DNA of 64,000 nucleotides, taken from NCBI RefSeq assembly GCF_045679555.1, contig NC_092087.1:89054966-89118965 (forward strand). Direction: 5' to 3'. Of the stretch, positions 36,346 through 49,439 are shown in pieces. Position numbers and translations under genes: made by a program. Under the pieces are notes generated by a model that ran no database searches, was not told the origin of the DNA, and worked only from the letters and a program-made list of their open reading frames with translations. Within the stretch, counting starts at the first letter, position 1. Every line of letters starts with the position of its first letter. The DNA is from Salvelinus alpinus. Its lineage: Eukaryota; Chordata; Actinopteri; Salmoniformes; Salmonidae.

Positions 36346-36789
36346 GAACATCAAGAAGAAATCAAAACATATATTTATAATGTTCTCAGCCTTCATATAA
36401 AATATAACTAACTGGACATCGAGGCTACTTCAGAAATACATAGCAAAGTTATTGTGTTCAGATTCTGTTCCATGTTACTTAAATGAATGGAAAAATATTT
36501 AACATAAAAATGATTTACAAGGTTCTCCCTCTTATTCATCATAGTTTAAAAGGCAAAACCTGACCCTAGATCAGCACTCCAACTAAGTGTGAATACAGTA
36601 GTCCTGTGTGTTGGTAGAGCCTGGTGTATGGGTTCAATTCCCAATGGGGCCACCGGCATGAAAGATGGATCCACACAGAATAAGTCTCTTTGTATAAAAG
36701 TGTTTCTAAATGGCATATCTTGATCTATTATTATAACACTTAGTTGGACTATACAGGTCCAGATATACAGAGTTTCTGTCAAACTTGTG

Positions 36790-37040
36790 TTCAGGTCTTC
36801 TTGGTTCTGGGTTTGTTGTGTTCAGCTCTTCCGGGTTCTGGGTTTGTTGTGTTCAGCTCTTCCGGGTTCTGGGTTTGTTGTGTTCAGCTCTTCCGGGTTC
36901 TGGGTTTGTTGTGTTCAGCTCTTCCGGGTTCTGGGTTTGTTGTGTTCAGCTCTTCCGGGTTCTGGGTTTGTTGTGTTCAGCTCTTCTGGGTTCTGGGTTT
37001 GTTGTGTTCAGGTCTTGGTTCTTGGTTTGTTGTGTTCAGG
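36790..37040. repeat. 31-bp minisatellite in the 3' end of gene C
   Basis: About eight units of GGTTCTGGGTTTGTTGTGTT CAGCTCTTCCG. Its first units encode the C-terminus of C, and the rest is 3'UTR. Confidence 0.92.
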
Positions 37041-38699
37041 TCTTCTGGGTTTGTTGACTCTACTATAGATCTCAGAGGAGTCCTCAGCTGCTGGTGCTGC
37101 CGTGGGTCTGAAGAGAGAGAAACAGAAATTCCCCTTAAACCTTCATATACTCTTTATAGTGCATTACTTTGACCAAGACCTATGTGTTTCTGGTGAAAAG
37201 TAGTGCACTAAATAGGGAATAGGGTTCCATTTGGAACACAGCACAGTTCCTCAAAACCACCTCTCTCATTATATTGTTGGGTTTGTAAGGAAATGCCGTC
37301 ACTAGTGGCCACTAGGGGTCAACTCTTTCGCTTATTAATGATGTCATGGTCTTCTCGTCCAATAAGCAGCAGCATATGAATGAGCTGTAATCAAGAATAA
37401 AGCTTGTTTACAACCAAATCTAAAACCATATGTAACTGGGATGTTATAGGAGGGTCAGATTTTTTTTTGCGAAATCACTCGTTTTTGAGAAACTATCCCC
37501 AACCATCTATTCACTTCCTCATCCTCGTTGTTCAGTAAGTGGCTCCAAAAACACCCAAAACATCCTTTTAGAAACTAAAAAGCTCTAAGTAGTCTATAGT
37601 GATGCAGGTCTTTACATGTAGTACACATGAAGTTGTGTCATTCAGAACTTAATCCACAACGTTATGTTCCATGTTGTTGAGACTTGAACGATGCTTCTCG
37701 TCCGTTCTAGCAGCATGATACACTGAGAATAGAACAGTTGGACGGGGAAACAGCACGAGTCACACAATGGAATATAACGTTGTGGATAAAGTTTGGAATG
37801 ACACAATTTAATGTGTACAACTGTTACATCTAAAGTCCTGCATCACTATACTGAGAGCTTTCTGTTTCTAAAAGACGTATTTGGGTGTTTTTGGAGCATT
37901 TGTTCATGTTTTTCAGAGCCTCTACTGCACAACGAGGAAGAGGAAGTGAATCGCTGGTTGGGGAAAGTTTCTCTAAAACAAGTGAAGTCACAATAAAAGG
38001 TGTCCGGACCCTTCTATAACATGGCATTTACATACAAAATAGAAATTTGGTTGTAAAAATGAATCCTTCTCCTTTAATGTGGTGTTTTCACAATGCTCTA
38101 AAATTGTCTCTGTTGTTGTAATGGCAGAATATGCTCACCGGTTGGAGTTACTGGGCCAATTGAATTTCACAGCATCGTACTGGACATCCTCTTCCTGTTT
38201 CTGGTGTTTACACAGCTGGACGGTGGAGTACAGAGGCACTTCCTGGATTTTGGAGCGAGAGATGTGGACGCTGGCATAGTGAACATCATCCTGGTCGACG
38301 GTGGCTGCTGTCTGTGCTGCAGTAGAGGTCATGGTCATGACTGAGATGTTGTCATACACTGGACTAGAGTCTCCCTGATGGAGAGAGAGAACAGACAACA
38401 TAATGAGTAGAAATGATCCACAAAGCAATACAAATAATATGATAATAAGACTCACCTGTACATTCTCTGATGTGTATCTTGTGTCAGAGGTGGATTTGGA
38501 GGACTTCTTCCTGGTTTGCACATTAATTTATTTATTATTGAATGAATCAATGAACAAATTAAGTTAATAAAAAAGAGTTAGAGTGAAATGATCTTTAAAA
38601 GAATCTCTCACCTGAACCACATGAGTCCAGAGAGACAGAGGATGACAACCAGAACAACCACTATGATTCCTACAGCTGCAGTCACAACTGTTTGTTTCC
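37008..38699 (-). CDS. Gene C TM and cytoplasmic tail exons
   Basis: TM exon as in A. The main tail exon has SPVYDNI, VHYASV, PLYSTV and VQYDAV. The last exon differs from A and B: it reads SSEIYSRVNKPRRPEHN and then NKPRTKT before TGA (37010-37008), because an extra minisatellite unit is translated. Its tyrosine motif EIYSRV no longer fits the strict ITIM consensus. The donor of the main tail exon is CG|GTGAGC. Confidence 0.75.
37405..38060. mobile_element. Foldback element in the last intron of gene C
   Basis: Long inverted arms: TTTACAACCAAATCT and ATGTTATAGGAGGGTC on the left mirror CTATAACATGG and ATTTGGTTGTAAA on the right. The inner arms also pair (CAAAAACACCCAAAACATCC versus GTATTTGGGTGTTTTTGGAG). 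About 655 bp, no ORF, class unknown. Absent from the same intron of A and B. Confidence 0.78.
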
Positions 38700-38903
38700 C
38701 TACAATAAAATATGGATGATATGAGTGCTGGCATTTTATAAATTTAACATAAATGTAGTCCAGGACAATAGTACAATATTTGTTAACTGATCTAATCTCA
38801 ATGTATATATAATTATAACACAAAGTATGATAAGCCAAAGTATAATTATTAATATTAGTTTGAAACGTAGTTTTGTATTGAAATATGTAAGATGAATCTT
38901 CAC

Positions 38904-41900
38904 CTGGTAAAATGATCATCAGAGCTGTAGAGTTCCTAGATCCTCTTCCATTCCAGGCCTCACAGTGGTAATGTCCATTGTCCTTAGACTTGAACTTACT
39001 TATGTTGTAGATCTGTCCAAATCCATTTAGAAACGTCTTATTTTGAAAGTACCAGGTGTATTTGTCCACAGGTGGGTTGGCATCACTGCTGCAGGTCAGA
39101 GTCACTGAACTGCCCTCCACTATTTCACCAGAGGGACTGACTGACACTGAGGTGTTCTTTGGGCCATCTGGTAAAGGAGAATTTGTCCAACCGATAGGAC
39201 AGTAGCATATTTACGACGCTAGTATATATTACAAATAACATGTCAAAAATATATTCTCTGTTATTATCATAAAACTATCTAAAACTCTAACTCACACAAA
39301 ACGTTAACAAATACTCATTTGGAGATGATATGCTTAAGGACTAATTAATTTCTTTACAATTGTTTTGCTACCTCAGCATTCAAACACTGAGCTGTACTTT
39401 ACTCACACTTCACATCCATGTTTATGGTCCTAGACCTGTCTGTCCCCATCTCATTCTGGGACTCACAGTAGTACCCTCCAGTGTCAGATGACTGGATTTG
39501 ATTCAAGACATGATGTGGTCCTGTCATACTCTGATAGTGACCTCCATTCTTCTTGTACCACCAGGTGTAACTCTGCACAGGTGGGTTGGCATCACTGCTG
39601 CAGGTCAGAGTCACTGAACTGCCCTCCACTATTTCACCAGAGGGACTGACTGACACTGAAGTGCTCTTTGGCTTATCTGATGTAAAGGAGAATTTATCAG
39701 AGGGTTATGACAGTAGTATATTTACAAATGAAATGTCAAAAATGAATTAGAATTTGTCAGATGATTATAATGGTCATGATATCTATCAAAATATGTGAAG
39801 CCAGACTATTAAAATAGGAATCCACTTACACAAAACATTAACAGGAACACATGTGATATGGAGCTGTACTTTACTCACATTTCACATCGATGTTGATAGA
39901 CTCAGACCTCCCTGTCTTAATCCCATTCCAGGCCTCACAGTAGTACTCTCCAGTGTCAGAGGACTTGATCTGATTGAAGACAAGATGTGGTCCTGTGGTC
40001 ATATAGGTGGTTGATGGATAGTAGACTAGATTCTTCTTGTACCAGGTGTAACTCTGGACAGGTGGGTTGGCATCACTGCTGCAGGTCAGAGTCACTGAAC
40101 TGTCCTCCACTATTTCACCAGAGGGACTGACTGACACTGAGGTGCTCTTTGGGCCATCTGGTAAAGGAGAATTTGTCAGAAGGATATGACAGTAGTATAT
40201 TTACAAATGTCATGTCAAAAATATATTGTCTGTTAAGTCAGAGAACTATCTAAAACGCTAACTTACACAAAACATTAACAAATACACATTTGGTCTAATT
40301 GATTTAATTATAATTGTTTTGCTACCTCAGCATTCAAACACTGAGTGGTACTTTACTCACACTTCACATTCATGTTTATGGTCCTAGACCTGTCTGTCCC
40401 CATCTCATTCTGGGACCCACAGTAGTACTCTCCACTGTCAGATGGCTGGATTTGATTGAAGACATACTGTGGTTCTGTGTTCTGATTGGATATTCTCTGA
40501 TATTCACCTCCATTCTTCTTGAACCACCAGGTGTAACTCTGCACAGGTGGGTTGGCATCACTGCTGCAGGTCAGAGTCACTGAACTGCCCTCCACTATTT
40601 CACCAGAGGGACTGACTGACACTGAGGTGCTCTTTGGTTTATCTGATGTAAAAGACCAAACTTTTGTCAAAGTAATATTAACAATTAGTAAAAAATATAT
40701 TTTTGTTCTAAAATGATTGATAAAGTAAGACATGTCTCTTTTGCCTGAATACATGATACTTGCTGAGTAGAATACTGTACTATTGTACTGTACTCACACA
40801 CTGCAGGAGAGTGGAGATCCTCATGTCCTTTCACAGCACAGAAGTATCTGTCTACAGCATTAGGGAGGACTGAATAGGGGGACGTCTTCTCAGTTACAAC
40901 CTGTCCGTTCTTGTACCAGATGTAGGTGGGGTTACCAGTCAGAGTACAGGTGGTGCTACAGGTCAGTGTCTTCTGTCCCTCTGCAGCAGGAGTCACCTTC
41001 ACCTGCAGACCTGAAACAATATGTATAAAACCACATACACCTCTGTGTTAACAGGATGGTTCATTTATTTTCTCCTGTAATTCAATATGATGTACAGTTG
41101 TATCATACAGTGTAGTATTACCTGTGACAGACAGAGTTGTTCCTGGGAAACTACGACCCCATTCAAAGTTGTGTATTTTAAAAGTGAAGCGATACTCAGC
41201 TGAGTCCTCCTCTCTCAGATCTGTGATTCTCAGGGTGGAGGGATCTTTGTATTTTCCAGTGTACTTCACATGACCTGCATACCCTGGTTCTATGGTTAGG
41301 TCATCAGGTGTCGACTTATCACTTCTAAACCAGAATGTTGATGTGGTGGAATAATAACCAACATAAGTACAGGATATGTCGACTGTTGACCCCTTCAAGA
41401 CACAGATTCTCCTCTTGGTGTAAGTCACTCTGTAGCATCTCTGACCCTGAACACCTGAAACACAGTGACATAACAAGAGGTCAACTGGATTATATTCTCA
41501 GTTCTTTCTAGAAATGCTAAAAGTTCTCAAATGACAAAGTGAAACCAACACACAGTATAACGTATTAAATTCACACTCACACACTGCAGGAGAGTGGAGA
41601 TCCTCATGGCCTTTTACAGCACAGGAGTAACTGTCTGCAGCATTAGGGAGGACTGAATAGGGGGAAGTGTCCTCAGTTACTATCTGTCCGTTCTTGTACC
41701 AGATGTAGGTGGGGTTACCAGTCAGAGTACAGGTGGTGCTACAGGTCAGCGTTGTCTGTCCCTCTGTAGCAGGAGTCACCTTCACCTGCAGACCTGAAAC
41801 AATATGTATAAAACCACATACACCTCTGTGTTAACAGGATGGTTAATTCATTTATCCTGTAATATATTATGATATACAGTTGTATCATACAGTGTAGTAT

Positions 41901-42599
41901 TACCTGTGACAGACAGAGTTGTTCCTGGGAAACTATGACCCCATTCAAAGTTTTGAGTTTTAAAAGTGAAGCGATACTCAGCTGAGTCCTCCTCTCTCAG
42001 ATCTGTGATTCTCAGGGTGGAGGGATCTTTGTATGTTCCAGGGTACTCCACACGACCTGCATACCCTGGGTCTGTGGTTAGGTCTTCAGCGATCGACTTA
42101 TCACTTCTAAACCAGAATGATGATGTGGTGGAATAATAACCAACATAAGTACAGGATATGTCGACTGTTGACCCCTTCAAGACACAGATTCTCCTCTTGG
42201 TGTAAGTCACTCTTTTGCAGCTCTGATCCTGAACACCTGAAACATAAAGAATAGAAGTAGAATATTGAGCTTCAGTAATCGTGTGATACAGTTTTGTTAG
42301 ACAACTCTGAAGCTGTTTAGCAGACAGAATAATTATATCTGAAAAGTTATACTAGAATACTGAGTTGAATTCATACTCACACACTGCAGGAGAGTGGAGA
42401 TCCTCATGGCCCTTTACAGCACAGGAGTAGCTGTCCTTATCATTAGGGATGACTGAATAGGTGGAAGTCTTCACAGTTACTACCTGTCCGTTCTTGTACC
42501 AGGTGTAGGTGGGGTTACCAGTCAGAGGACAGCTGGTGGTTTTACAGGTCAGTTTCTTCCTCTCTGACCAATGTAAAGGAGTCACCTTCACCTGCAGAG
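38904..42599 (-). CDS. Gene C intact ectodomain exons (C2, V-C2, V-C2, four C2)
   Basis: V exons at 42236-41904 and 41454-41122 are close to A's second to fourth V exons. C2 exons of the [10 protein letters not shown] type alternate with them. Four SVSPSG-type C2 exons follow, one more than in A; 40642-40361 and 39676-39407 share ANPPVQSYTWW and MGTDRSRTIN. Intron sequences between modules are as similar as the exons, pointing to recent module duplication or gene conversion. Confidence 0.8.
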
Positions 42600-42783
42600 C
42601 TGTAGTAGATCACATCATTATAACCCTGAATCACCTGTTCTCTAGTTCAATCACATGATGCAAGACATTCTCAAACACATTTAATTCTTAAATCTGTTTC
42701 ATATATACAAATCCAATTTCTAGACCTAAATGGACAGTAGATATTAATTGAACAGACTAGCAGTATAAAGCATGTAACTGTAC

Positions 42784-43131
42784 CTGTTACAGACAGAGTG
42801 ACTCCAGGATCGCCATAATATCTCCCTTCAGTCTGATCTGTTGTAAATCTGAACTTGTAAGTTGCTGAGTCTCTCTCTCTCAGGTCTGTGATTCTCAGGG
42901 TACAGTCTTTCTTCTTATCCCCATGATACTCCAGATGACCTGCATTCTCTGGGTCCTGACCTATATCTTCAGGTTCTACACCAGTCTCCATTTTAGTGAA
43001 CCAGAAGGTTGATGTGACTGTATGACCTCTGGGATATGTGTAAGAGCAGGTCAGCTCCTCTGTTGACCCCTTCAAGGTACAGATACTCTAAGTGGTGTAT
43101 GTCACACTCCAGCCATACTGACCCAGTACCA
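42784..43131 (-). pseudogene. Gene C first V-set exon with TAG
   Basis: Frame begins VVLGQYGWSVTYTT then TAG (43090-43088), followed by an intact V domain with TYKFRF, which has Arg at the Siglec position. The acceptor is a shortened ACTGTTCAG. Donor intact. Confidence 0.8.
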
Positions 43132-44011
43132 CTGAACAGTCACGGAACACAAGGGTATTACACTAAGTCAATGCCAATTGGCTCACACTAACAGTAAAGG
43201 CTTTGTCCGTACTTTGTTGCCATAGTTGCTGAGTTTAGTGTGATTGGAAAACACATAAGCATCATTCAGTAAGGTAAGTGAGGTGTGAAAGATAACTACT
43301 GAAGTGAAGTGGAGACGCCTAACAGAACACAACAGAATAATAAAACACAAATGTAATTTTAACGTTCTACAAATGTCTGTAGATTGACAAACATATAAGT
43401 TATGAATGAGACCATACCTGTCACAGACCAGAGAAAGACCACCAACACACTTCCTGCTGTTCTCAAGGCCATTGTTGCATCTCCCACCCTGCAGTCTTAG
43501 AAACATAAACAACAACTCACTCTATAGCTGGTGAATAACTCCACCTGATACATTGAAGTAGAAACTGTAAATGAGGTACAGGGCCTCATTACTGAAAATG
43601 AACCAGGCTCATATTGAGTTGTGTTGTATTGTGCTATATGGTGGTCTATGTGAATACTGTCTGTCTGTAAGTCTATTGCACTATGTATGTAATGTGTGTG
43701 ACGTGTTGCATGTCTGTCTACATCTGTCTATTTAAGATGTTATGTTGTATGATGCAAAAATAATTTCCTAATGGATACAATAAAGTCATCAACAACAACA
43801 ACAACAACAACGTATTGAACAGATCTGTAGAACTGTAAACACATATTTCTATATTGATTGTTCTGAAGCTGTTTTATTCTCAGAACCCCAAATATAGGAG
43901 GATAAATGTTCAATCCTCTACGGTCCGTCAAGCTGTACAGCAGCCTAAAGACTGACCACCAGGTTCAATGATAGCTCCTATCAACAAGCTGTGAGGATTA
44001 ACAGCAAGTGA

Positions 44012-44135
<124 letters not shown>

Positions 44136-44249
44136 GCAGTGCAGTGCAGTGTTACACTGAGCAGGCATTCACACGTTTGTCTGCATGTCTTTTTTACCCT
44201 GGTTAATCATCTCATCACTATGTAGATCAACACTCCTACACTGAGACAC

Positions 44250-44292
44250 TTTATGGATAAGAGCGTCTGCTAAATGACTTAAATGTAAATGT
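44250..44292 (+). mobile_element. SINE 3'-tail fragment
   Basis: GGATAAGAGCGTCTGCTAAA then TGTAAATGTAA interrupts the ACTTTATGAATACTGACC stretch that is continuous in the gene B flank at 32308. Confidence 0.7.
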
Positions 44293-44435
44293 AATGAATA
44301 CTGACCCTGATGTAACAACCAAAACACAGCTCAAAACATAACAAGAAGTAAAATGATACATTACCTTCAAGAATATGACTTATAGCTACAAACTAATAAC
44401 CCAAAACTATATTTCAAGATATCAAGAGTACTTAC

Positions 44436-44582
44436 AGCCTGAAGGGGAGAGGTGTTGTACAGTGAGTCAACTTACTGGTAGTGAGTGGGAACTGTTAGTA
44501 AGTGTCAGTTCTGTGGTTGATACATATTTAAAGTAGTCAGAACACAAGTAGCTGATACAGAACTGTCCTTCCTCTTTAAGTC
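44436..44582 (-). promoter_or_regulatory. Gene C proximal promoter and 5'UTR exon
   Basis: Donor GTAAGTAC at exon base 44436, RUNX-like TGTGGTT 44512-44518, TATA-like ATTTAAAG minus strand about 44525-44533, ETS-like TCCTTCCTCTTT about 44568-44580. D lacks this block. Confidence 0.55.
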
Positions 44583-44806
44583 ATTAACATGCATGAGGAC
44601 CAGAAACAGCATGTCAGAGAAGGGAGGTTACTGTATTAAAATGGGTCCTACATTTCTAAAATGGACAAAATGTCCCCCATTTCCACATTTATTTAAATAC
44701 AGAACCATGTTAACAATATGTTGACTATTCTTTATGGAATGTTTATAATATATTATAATGTGTTGCCTTGTCCCTCTGAGTTCTACATGGAACAGGTCAA
44801 AGTTGC

Positions 44807-45248
44807 TGTCACGCCCTGGCCTTAGTTATCTTTGTTTTCTTTATTATTTTAGTTAGGTCAGGGTGTGACATGGGGGATGTTTGTGTGTTTTTGTCTCGTC
44901 TAGGGTGTTTGTATTGTCTAGGGGGTTTTGTAGAGTTCATGGGGTTGTGTTCAGTGTAGGTGTCTATGTAAGTCTATGGTTGCCTAGATTGGTTCTCAAT
45001 TAGAGACAGCTGTCTATCGTTGACTCTGATTGGGAGCCATATTTAGGCAGCCATAGTCATTAGGTAGGTTGTGGGTGATTGTCTATGTCTAAGTTGCCTG
45101 TGTCTGCACGTTTGTTTATTATAGCGTCACGTTTATTGTTGTGTCTAGTTTGTATAGTGTTCGTTTTGTCTTCTTCTAATTTAGAGAAGAATGTATTTAT
45201 ATCACGCTGCTCCTTGGTCCTCTCTTTCACGTAACGACGACCGTGACA
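44807..45248 (+). mobile_element. Solo LTR in the gene C promoter flank
   Basis: TGTCACGCC...CGTGACA, 442 bp. Flanks GTTGC (44802-44806) and GTTCC (45249-45253) are a 5-bp duplication with one change. The empty site CAAAGTTCCATTTAC is seen at about 14800, 32860 and 56620. Confidence 0.93.
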
Positions 45249-45349
45249 GTTCCATTTACATTTGGTCAGTTCCATGATGTCATTCATTCTATTCTACAAA
45301 CACATTCAATTTACACTCCTCATCAGCTGCATCAAAGTGATACGGAAGG

Positions 45350-45495
45350 TTCCAGTGTTCTAGACTAGAGTTCTCCCTACTGGCATCTCAACATTACTGC
45401 AGTGTTCTAGACTAGAGCTCCACCTACTGGCATCTCAACATTACTGCAGTGTTCTAGACTAGAGATCTCCCTACTGGCATCTCAACATTACTGCA
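45350..45495. repeat. 47-bp minisatellite, gene C flank
   Basis: Three units, the shortest array of the four. Confidence 0.92.
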
Positions 45496-45712
45496 GCCTC
45501 CAGTCCTGATGTCCTTATTCATTTGTGCAGTAATATGAATAGAATGAATGGATACTGTTCCATTAATTCCAGCCATTCCTCCTATATCTCTGCCCACCAG
45601 CCTCCTCTGTTGTACAGTACTAGTAGTAGCTTTATCTATCAGAGGCATCAATGAACATCACCATAGCCTGCTGTATTGACTGTGTAGTCTGTTGTAGTCT
45701 GCTGTCCATAAA

Positions 45713-45855
45713 TAATGCCATTTAGCAGATGCCTTTATCCAAAGTGACTTACAGTTAGTTATATGTGCATATATTTTACGTATGGGTGGTCCAGGGAACA
45801 AAACCCATCACGTTGCAGGTGCCATTCTCTACCTACTGAGCTACAGAGGACCATA
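45713..45855 (-). mobile_element. tRNA-derived SINE (copy in gene C flank)
   Basis: Duplicate of 15585-15727, same position relative to the minisatellites; the A box is altered (TACCTACTGAGC on the plus strand). Confidence 0.78.
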
Positions 45856-45971
45856 TTCTATAAAGTCTAATGTGCATATATAGATTTCTGATATGATTCA
45901 GGAGGCCTGTCAGAGGACAGACAGGAAAGCAGAACAGGAAAGTGATTGTGTTTATCTAAACCAACGAACCC

Positions 45972-46445
45972 ACCATCACTGTGTCTCATGTTAATACTAC
46001 TCCTAAACACAACCCACCAACACTGTGTCTCATGTTAATACTACTCCTAACCACAACCCACCATCACTGTGTCTCATGTTAATACTACTCCTAAACACAA
46101 AACACCATCACTGTGTCTCATGTTAATACTACTCCTAAACACAACCCACCAACACTGTGTCTCATGTTAATACTACTCCTAAACACAACCCACCATCACT
46201 GTGTCTCATGTTAATACTACTCCTAAACACAACCCACCATCACTGTGTCTCATGTTAATACTACTCCTAAACACAACCCACAACACTGTGTCTCATGTTA
46301 ATACTACTCCTAAACACAACCCACCATCACTGTGTCTCATGTTAATACTACTCCTAAACACAACCCACCATCACTGTGTCTCATGTTAATACTACTCCTA
46401 AACACAACCCACCATCACTGTGTCTCATGTTATTACTACTCCTAA
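45972..46445. repeat. 44-bp minisatellite, gene C flank
   Basis: About eleven units. Confidence 0.93.
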
Positions 46446-46717
46446 ACCTCTTATGAATCCACTCAATCACTCTTACTCTTACTGTCACTCTTACTCTCAC
46501 TCTTACTTTAGGCCATTTTCAAAATATCTCCACCACAATCTAATGCACTCAGAGCTCTTAAAATAGCAAGCACACGTCTTTATGTAAAACCACATGTACA
46601 AAGTACATCCTGTCTTTTGAAGCACACAATATAGCTCAGTATTTGTCAAGGGTGCTAATAGTTTTGGTCGTGACTGTATATCCCAAAATCAGATTAATAT
46701 TTCAAAATACATTTATA

Positions 46718-46811
<94 letters not shown>

Positions 46812-46860
46812 CACACACATGCACACACACACAAACAGACCCATAACACACACACACACA
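46718..46860. repeat. (CA)n microsatellite
   Basis: Pure CA followed by interrupted CACACGCAC and CACATGCAC segments. Confidence 0.95.
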
Positions 46861-47824
46861 GTTATACTTGACCCTGTTATACTTTGACAGTGTACATGAC
46901 CCTATTGAATGGAGATCTGGGTGTTACTGGTGAAACAACAGTCCAGGGTCAGTATTCACAAAGTGTATCAGAGTAGGAGAGCTGATCTGGGATCAGTTTA
47001 GCCTTTTAGATCATAATTATACGGTCTGAGACACTTTATGAATACAGGCCCTGATGTAACAACCAAAACACAGTTCAAAATAAACCAACAAGAACAAAGA
47101 TACAGGAAGTCATGTGATGTTTGGCTAAAAACATCAAAACTAAAACTATATTTCAAGTCAGGTCATTAACATGCAGGAACAGCATGTCACATAAGGGATG
47201 TTACTGTATCTAAATAGAAAATGGTCTAAAGTCAGAATACTGTAGTTACATTTCTTTATTTGAGGAGTGGACCTACATGTTTAACAAGAGACACAATGTG
47301 ACCCATTCCCATCACTCCTCATCAGCTGGTACTGAAGGTTCCAGAACAGATGAAAGGGGAGTATGTTTGGTTCCAGTGTTCCATACTAGAGCGCTCCCTA
47401 CTGGCAACTCAACATTACTACAACCTCCAGTCTATATGTCTCCACTTGTCTAGGAAATCCCAGACGTAGTGAAACAGCCACAACCTTGTTAACATTGTTA
47501 GAGGCAACCTGTCTGCCCTGGGAGACTAATATGTCCCAATCATATCCTCGTCCACTTGGTTCAATAACAACATAACAAAGTGGCACTAAGGCCCGAGGGA
47601 GGGAAGGGGGAAGGAAATCACTTTGATTGACACTTCAAACACTCATACTGTATGTCCAGTGTTCTGTCTGTGCTGTGTGTCAGAAGACTACAAAAGGGGT
47701 GACACCCCCCAACACCCCATTCTATCCAAGCCTCCTGTTCTCTTTTAAAGTAGGGGAAATGTCTTCCTCTTTTTCAATCTTCATATTCATTATTCTGTTC
47801 TTCCTCTTCCTCCCTCTGTCATAT

Positions 47825-48167
47825 CCGGAAGGTGCAAGAGAGAAAGAGAGAGAGATACGGGAGCGAGAGGGGGGAGAGAGAGAGGAGAGGGTGTTAGAGA
47901 GAGAGAGTGTGAGAGATAGAGAGCGAGAGATAGAAAGAGAGATACGGGAGTGAGAGAGGGAAAGGGGGGGTAGGGAGAGAAAGAGAGAGATAGAGAAGGG
48001 GGGAGAGAGAGCGAGAGAAAGAGAAGGGGGAGAGAGAGAAAGAGAGAGAGAGAAAGAGAAGGGGGGAGAAAGAGAGAAATAGAGAAAGAGAAGGGGGAAA
48101 GAGGGGGGGGGAGAGAGAGAGGGGGGTAGGGAGAGAGAGGGGGGAAGAGAGAGAGAGGAGAGGGGGT

Positions 48168-48214
<47 letters not shown>

Positions 48215-48351
48215 TGAGAGATAGAGAGAAAGAGAAGAGGGATCGAGAGAAGGGGGTGTGGAGAGAGAGGGGGGAAGAGAGAGAGATGAAAGGGGGTTAG
48301 AGAGAGAGTGTGAGAGATAGAGAGAGAGAGAGAGAGAGGGGGAGAGAGAGA

Positions 48352-48387
<36 letters not shown>

Positions 48388-48887
48388 GAGAGAGAGAGAG
48401 AGAGAGAGAGGGGGAGTGAGAGAGAGAGAGGGGAAGTGAGAGAGATAGAGGGGGAGGGAGAGAGAGAGAGAGAGAGGGGGAGAGAGAGAGAGCGAGAGAA
48501 AGAGAAGAGGGGGGAGAGAGAGAGAGCGAGAGAAAGAAAGAGAGATATGGGAGCGAGAGAGAGAGAGGGGGGAGAGAGCGAGAGAGCGGGGGGGAGAGAG
48601 AGGGGGGGAGAGCGAGAGATGGGGGAGAGAGAGAGAGAGGGGGAGAGAGAGCGAGATAGGGGGGAGAGAGAGCGAGAGAAAGAAAGAGAGATAAGGGAGT
48701 GAGAGAGAGAGGGGGGGGTAGGGAGAGAGAGGGGGGAAGAAAGAGAGAGAGAGAGGGGGGGAGAGAAAGAGAGCGAGAGAAAGAAAGAGAGATGAGGGAG
48801 CGAGAGAGAGAGAGAGAGGGGGGTAGGGAGAGAGAGGGGGGAAGAGAGAGAGGGTAGAGGGGGTTGCAGAGAGAGAGAGAGAGAGAC
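47825..48887. repeat. Kilobase purine (GA)n-rich tract, copy 1
   Basis: Almost pure purine on the plus strand: GAGAGA, GGGGGAGAGA and GAAAGAGAG units with few T or C. The polar Arg-Glu or Leu-Ser ORFs across it are composition artefacts. Confidence 0.95.
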
Positions 48888-49439
48888 ATTGTTACAAAAC
48901 TGTATATTGACATAATATGACATTTGAAATGTCTATACTCATTTGGAGCTGTTGTGAGTGTAATGATCACTGTACATTTTTTTTTGGTGTTGATTTGACT
49001 TTTGTTTATTATCTATTCCCCTTGCTTTGCCAATGTAAACATATATTTCCCATGCCAATAAAGCCCTTTGAATTGATTTGAAATTAATTTATTTGAGAGA
49101 GAGAGAGAGAAACCTGAAATTGAAAGTCCTCAAAGGTGCTGCCAATGCTAAAACTGTCTTTTGGGCACTAGAGTCCTCTGTCTATCTCTATGGAGGTATG
49201 ATATATGAGTTGATTGGTAAAAACCTGCTTAAATATGTTTATAAATGATAGCTGATGTTTTGACAAAGACAGATGTTCTTACCCTGTGGAAGTGTACTGG
49301 GAGGCTGAGGAGGTGTTGAGGCCTACAGGGTTGGTCCTCTGAGGAGAGAGAGGGGTTCTCTGCATCCAGCGGTCTGGGTACCTGATCACCAGCCTGGTGC
49401 TCTCCAGCTCCACCCGCTGGACAGGAGGACAAACAGCAG

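Larger units (their letters stand above)
37008..43472 (-). pseudogene. Gene C: CD22/Siglec-like receptor (1095 codons) with one premature stop
   Basis: Fifteen exons sum to 3288 nt, in frame: SP 43472-43418; V 43131-42784; C2 42599-42381; V 42236-41904; C2 41793-41581; V 41454-41122; C2 41010-40798; C2 40642-40361, 40157-39879, 39676-39407, 39167-38904; TM 38699-38612; tail 38510-38456, 38374-38139, 37107-37008. The first V exon has TAG at 43090-43088, where A has CAG in its PQSICTLKG segment. Everything else is intact, with functional-looking splice sites. The stop-bearing exon is 348 nt, phase 1-1, so skipping it would restore a full receptor. It could therefore be a recent pseudogene, a null allele, a sequencing error or an exon-skipped gene. 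Confidence 0.75.

Noticed and set aside
45060-45287. 75-aa minus ORF
   Set aside because: Lies in the solo LTR; no homologue at the empty sites.
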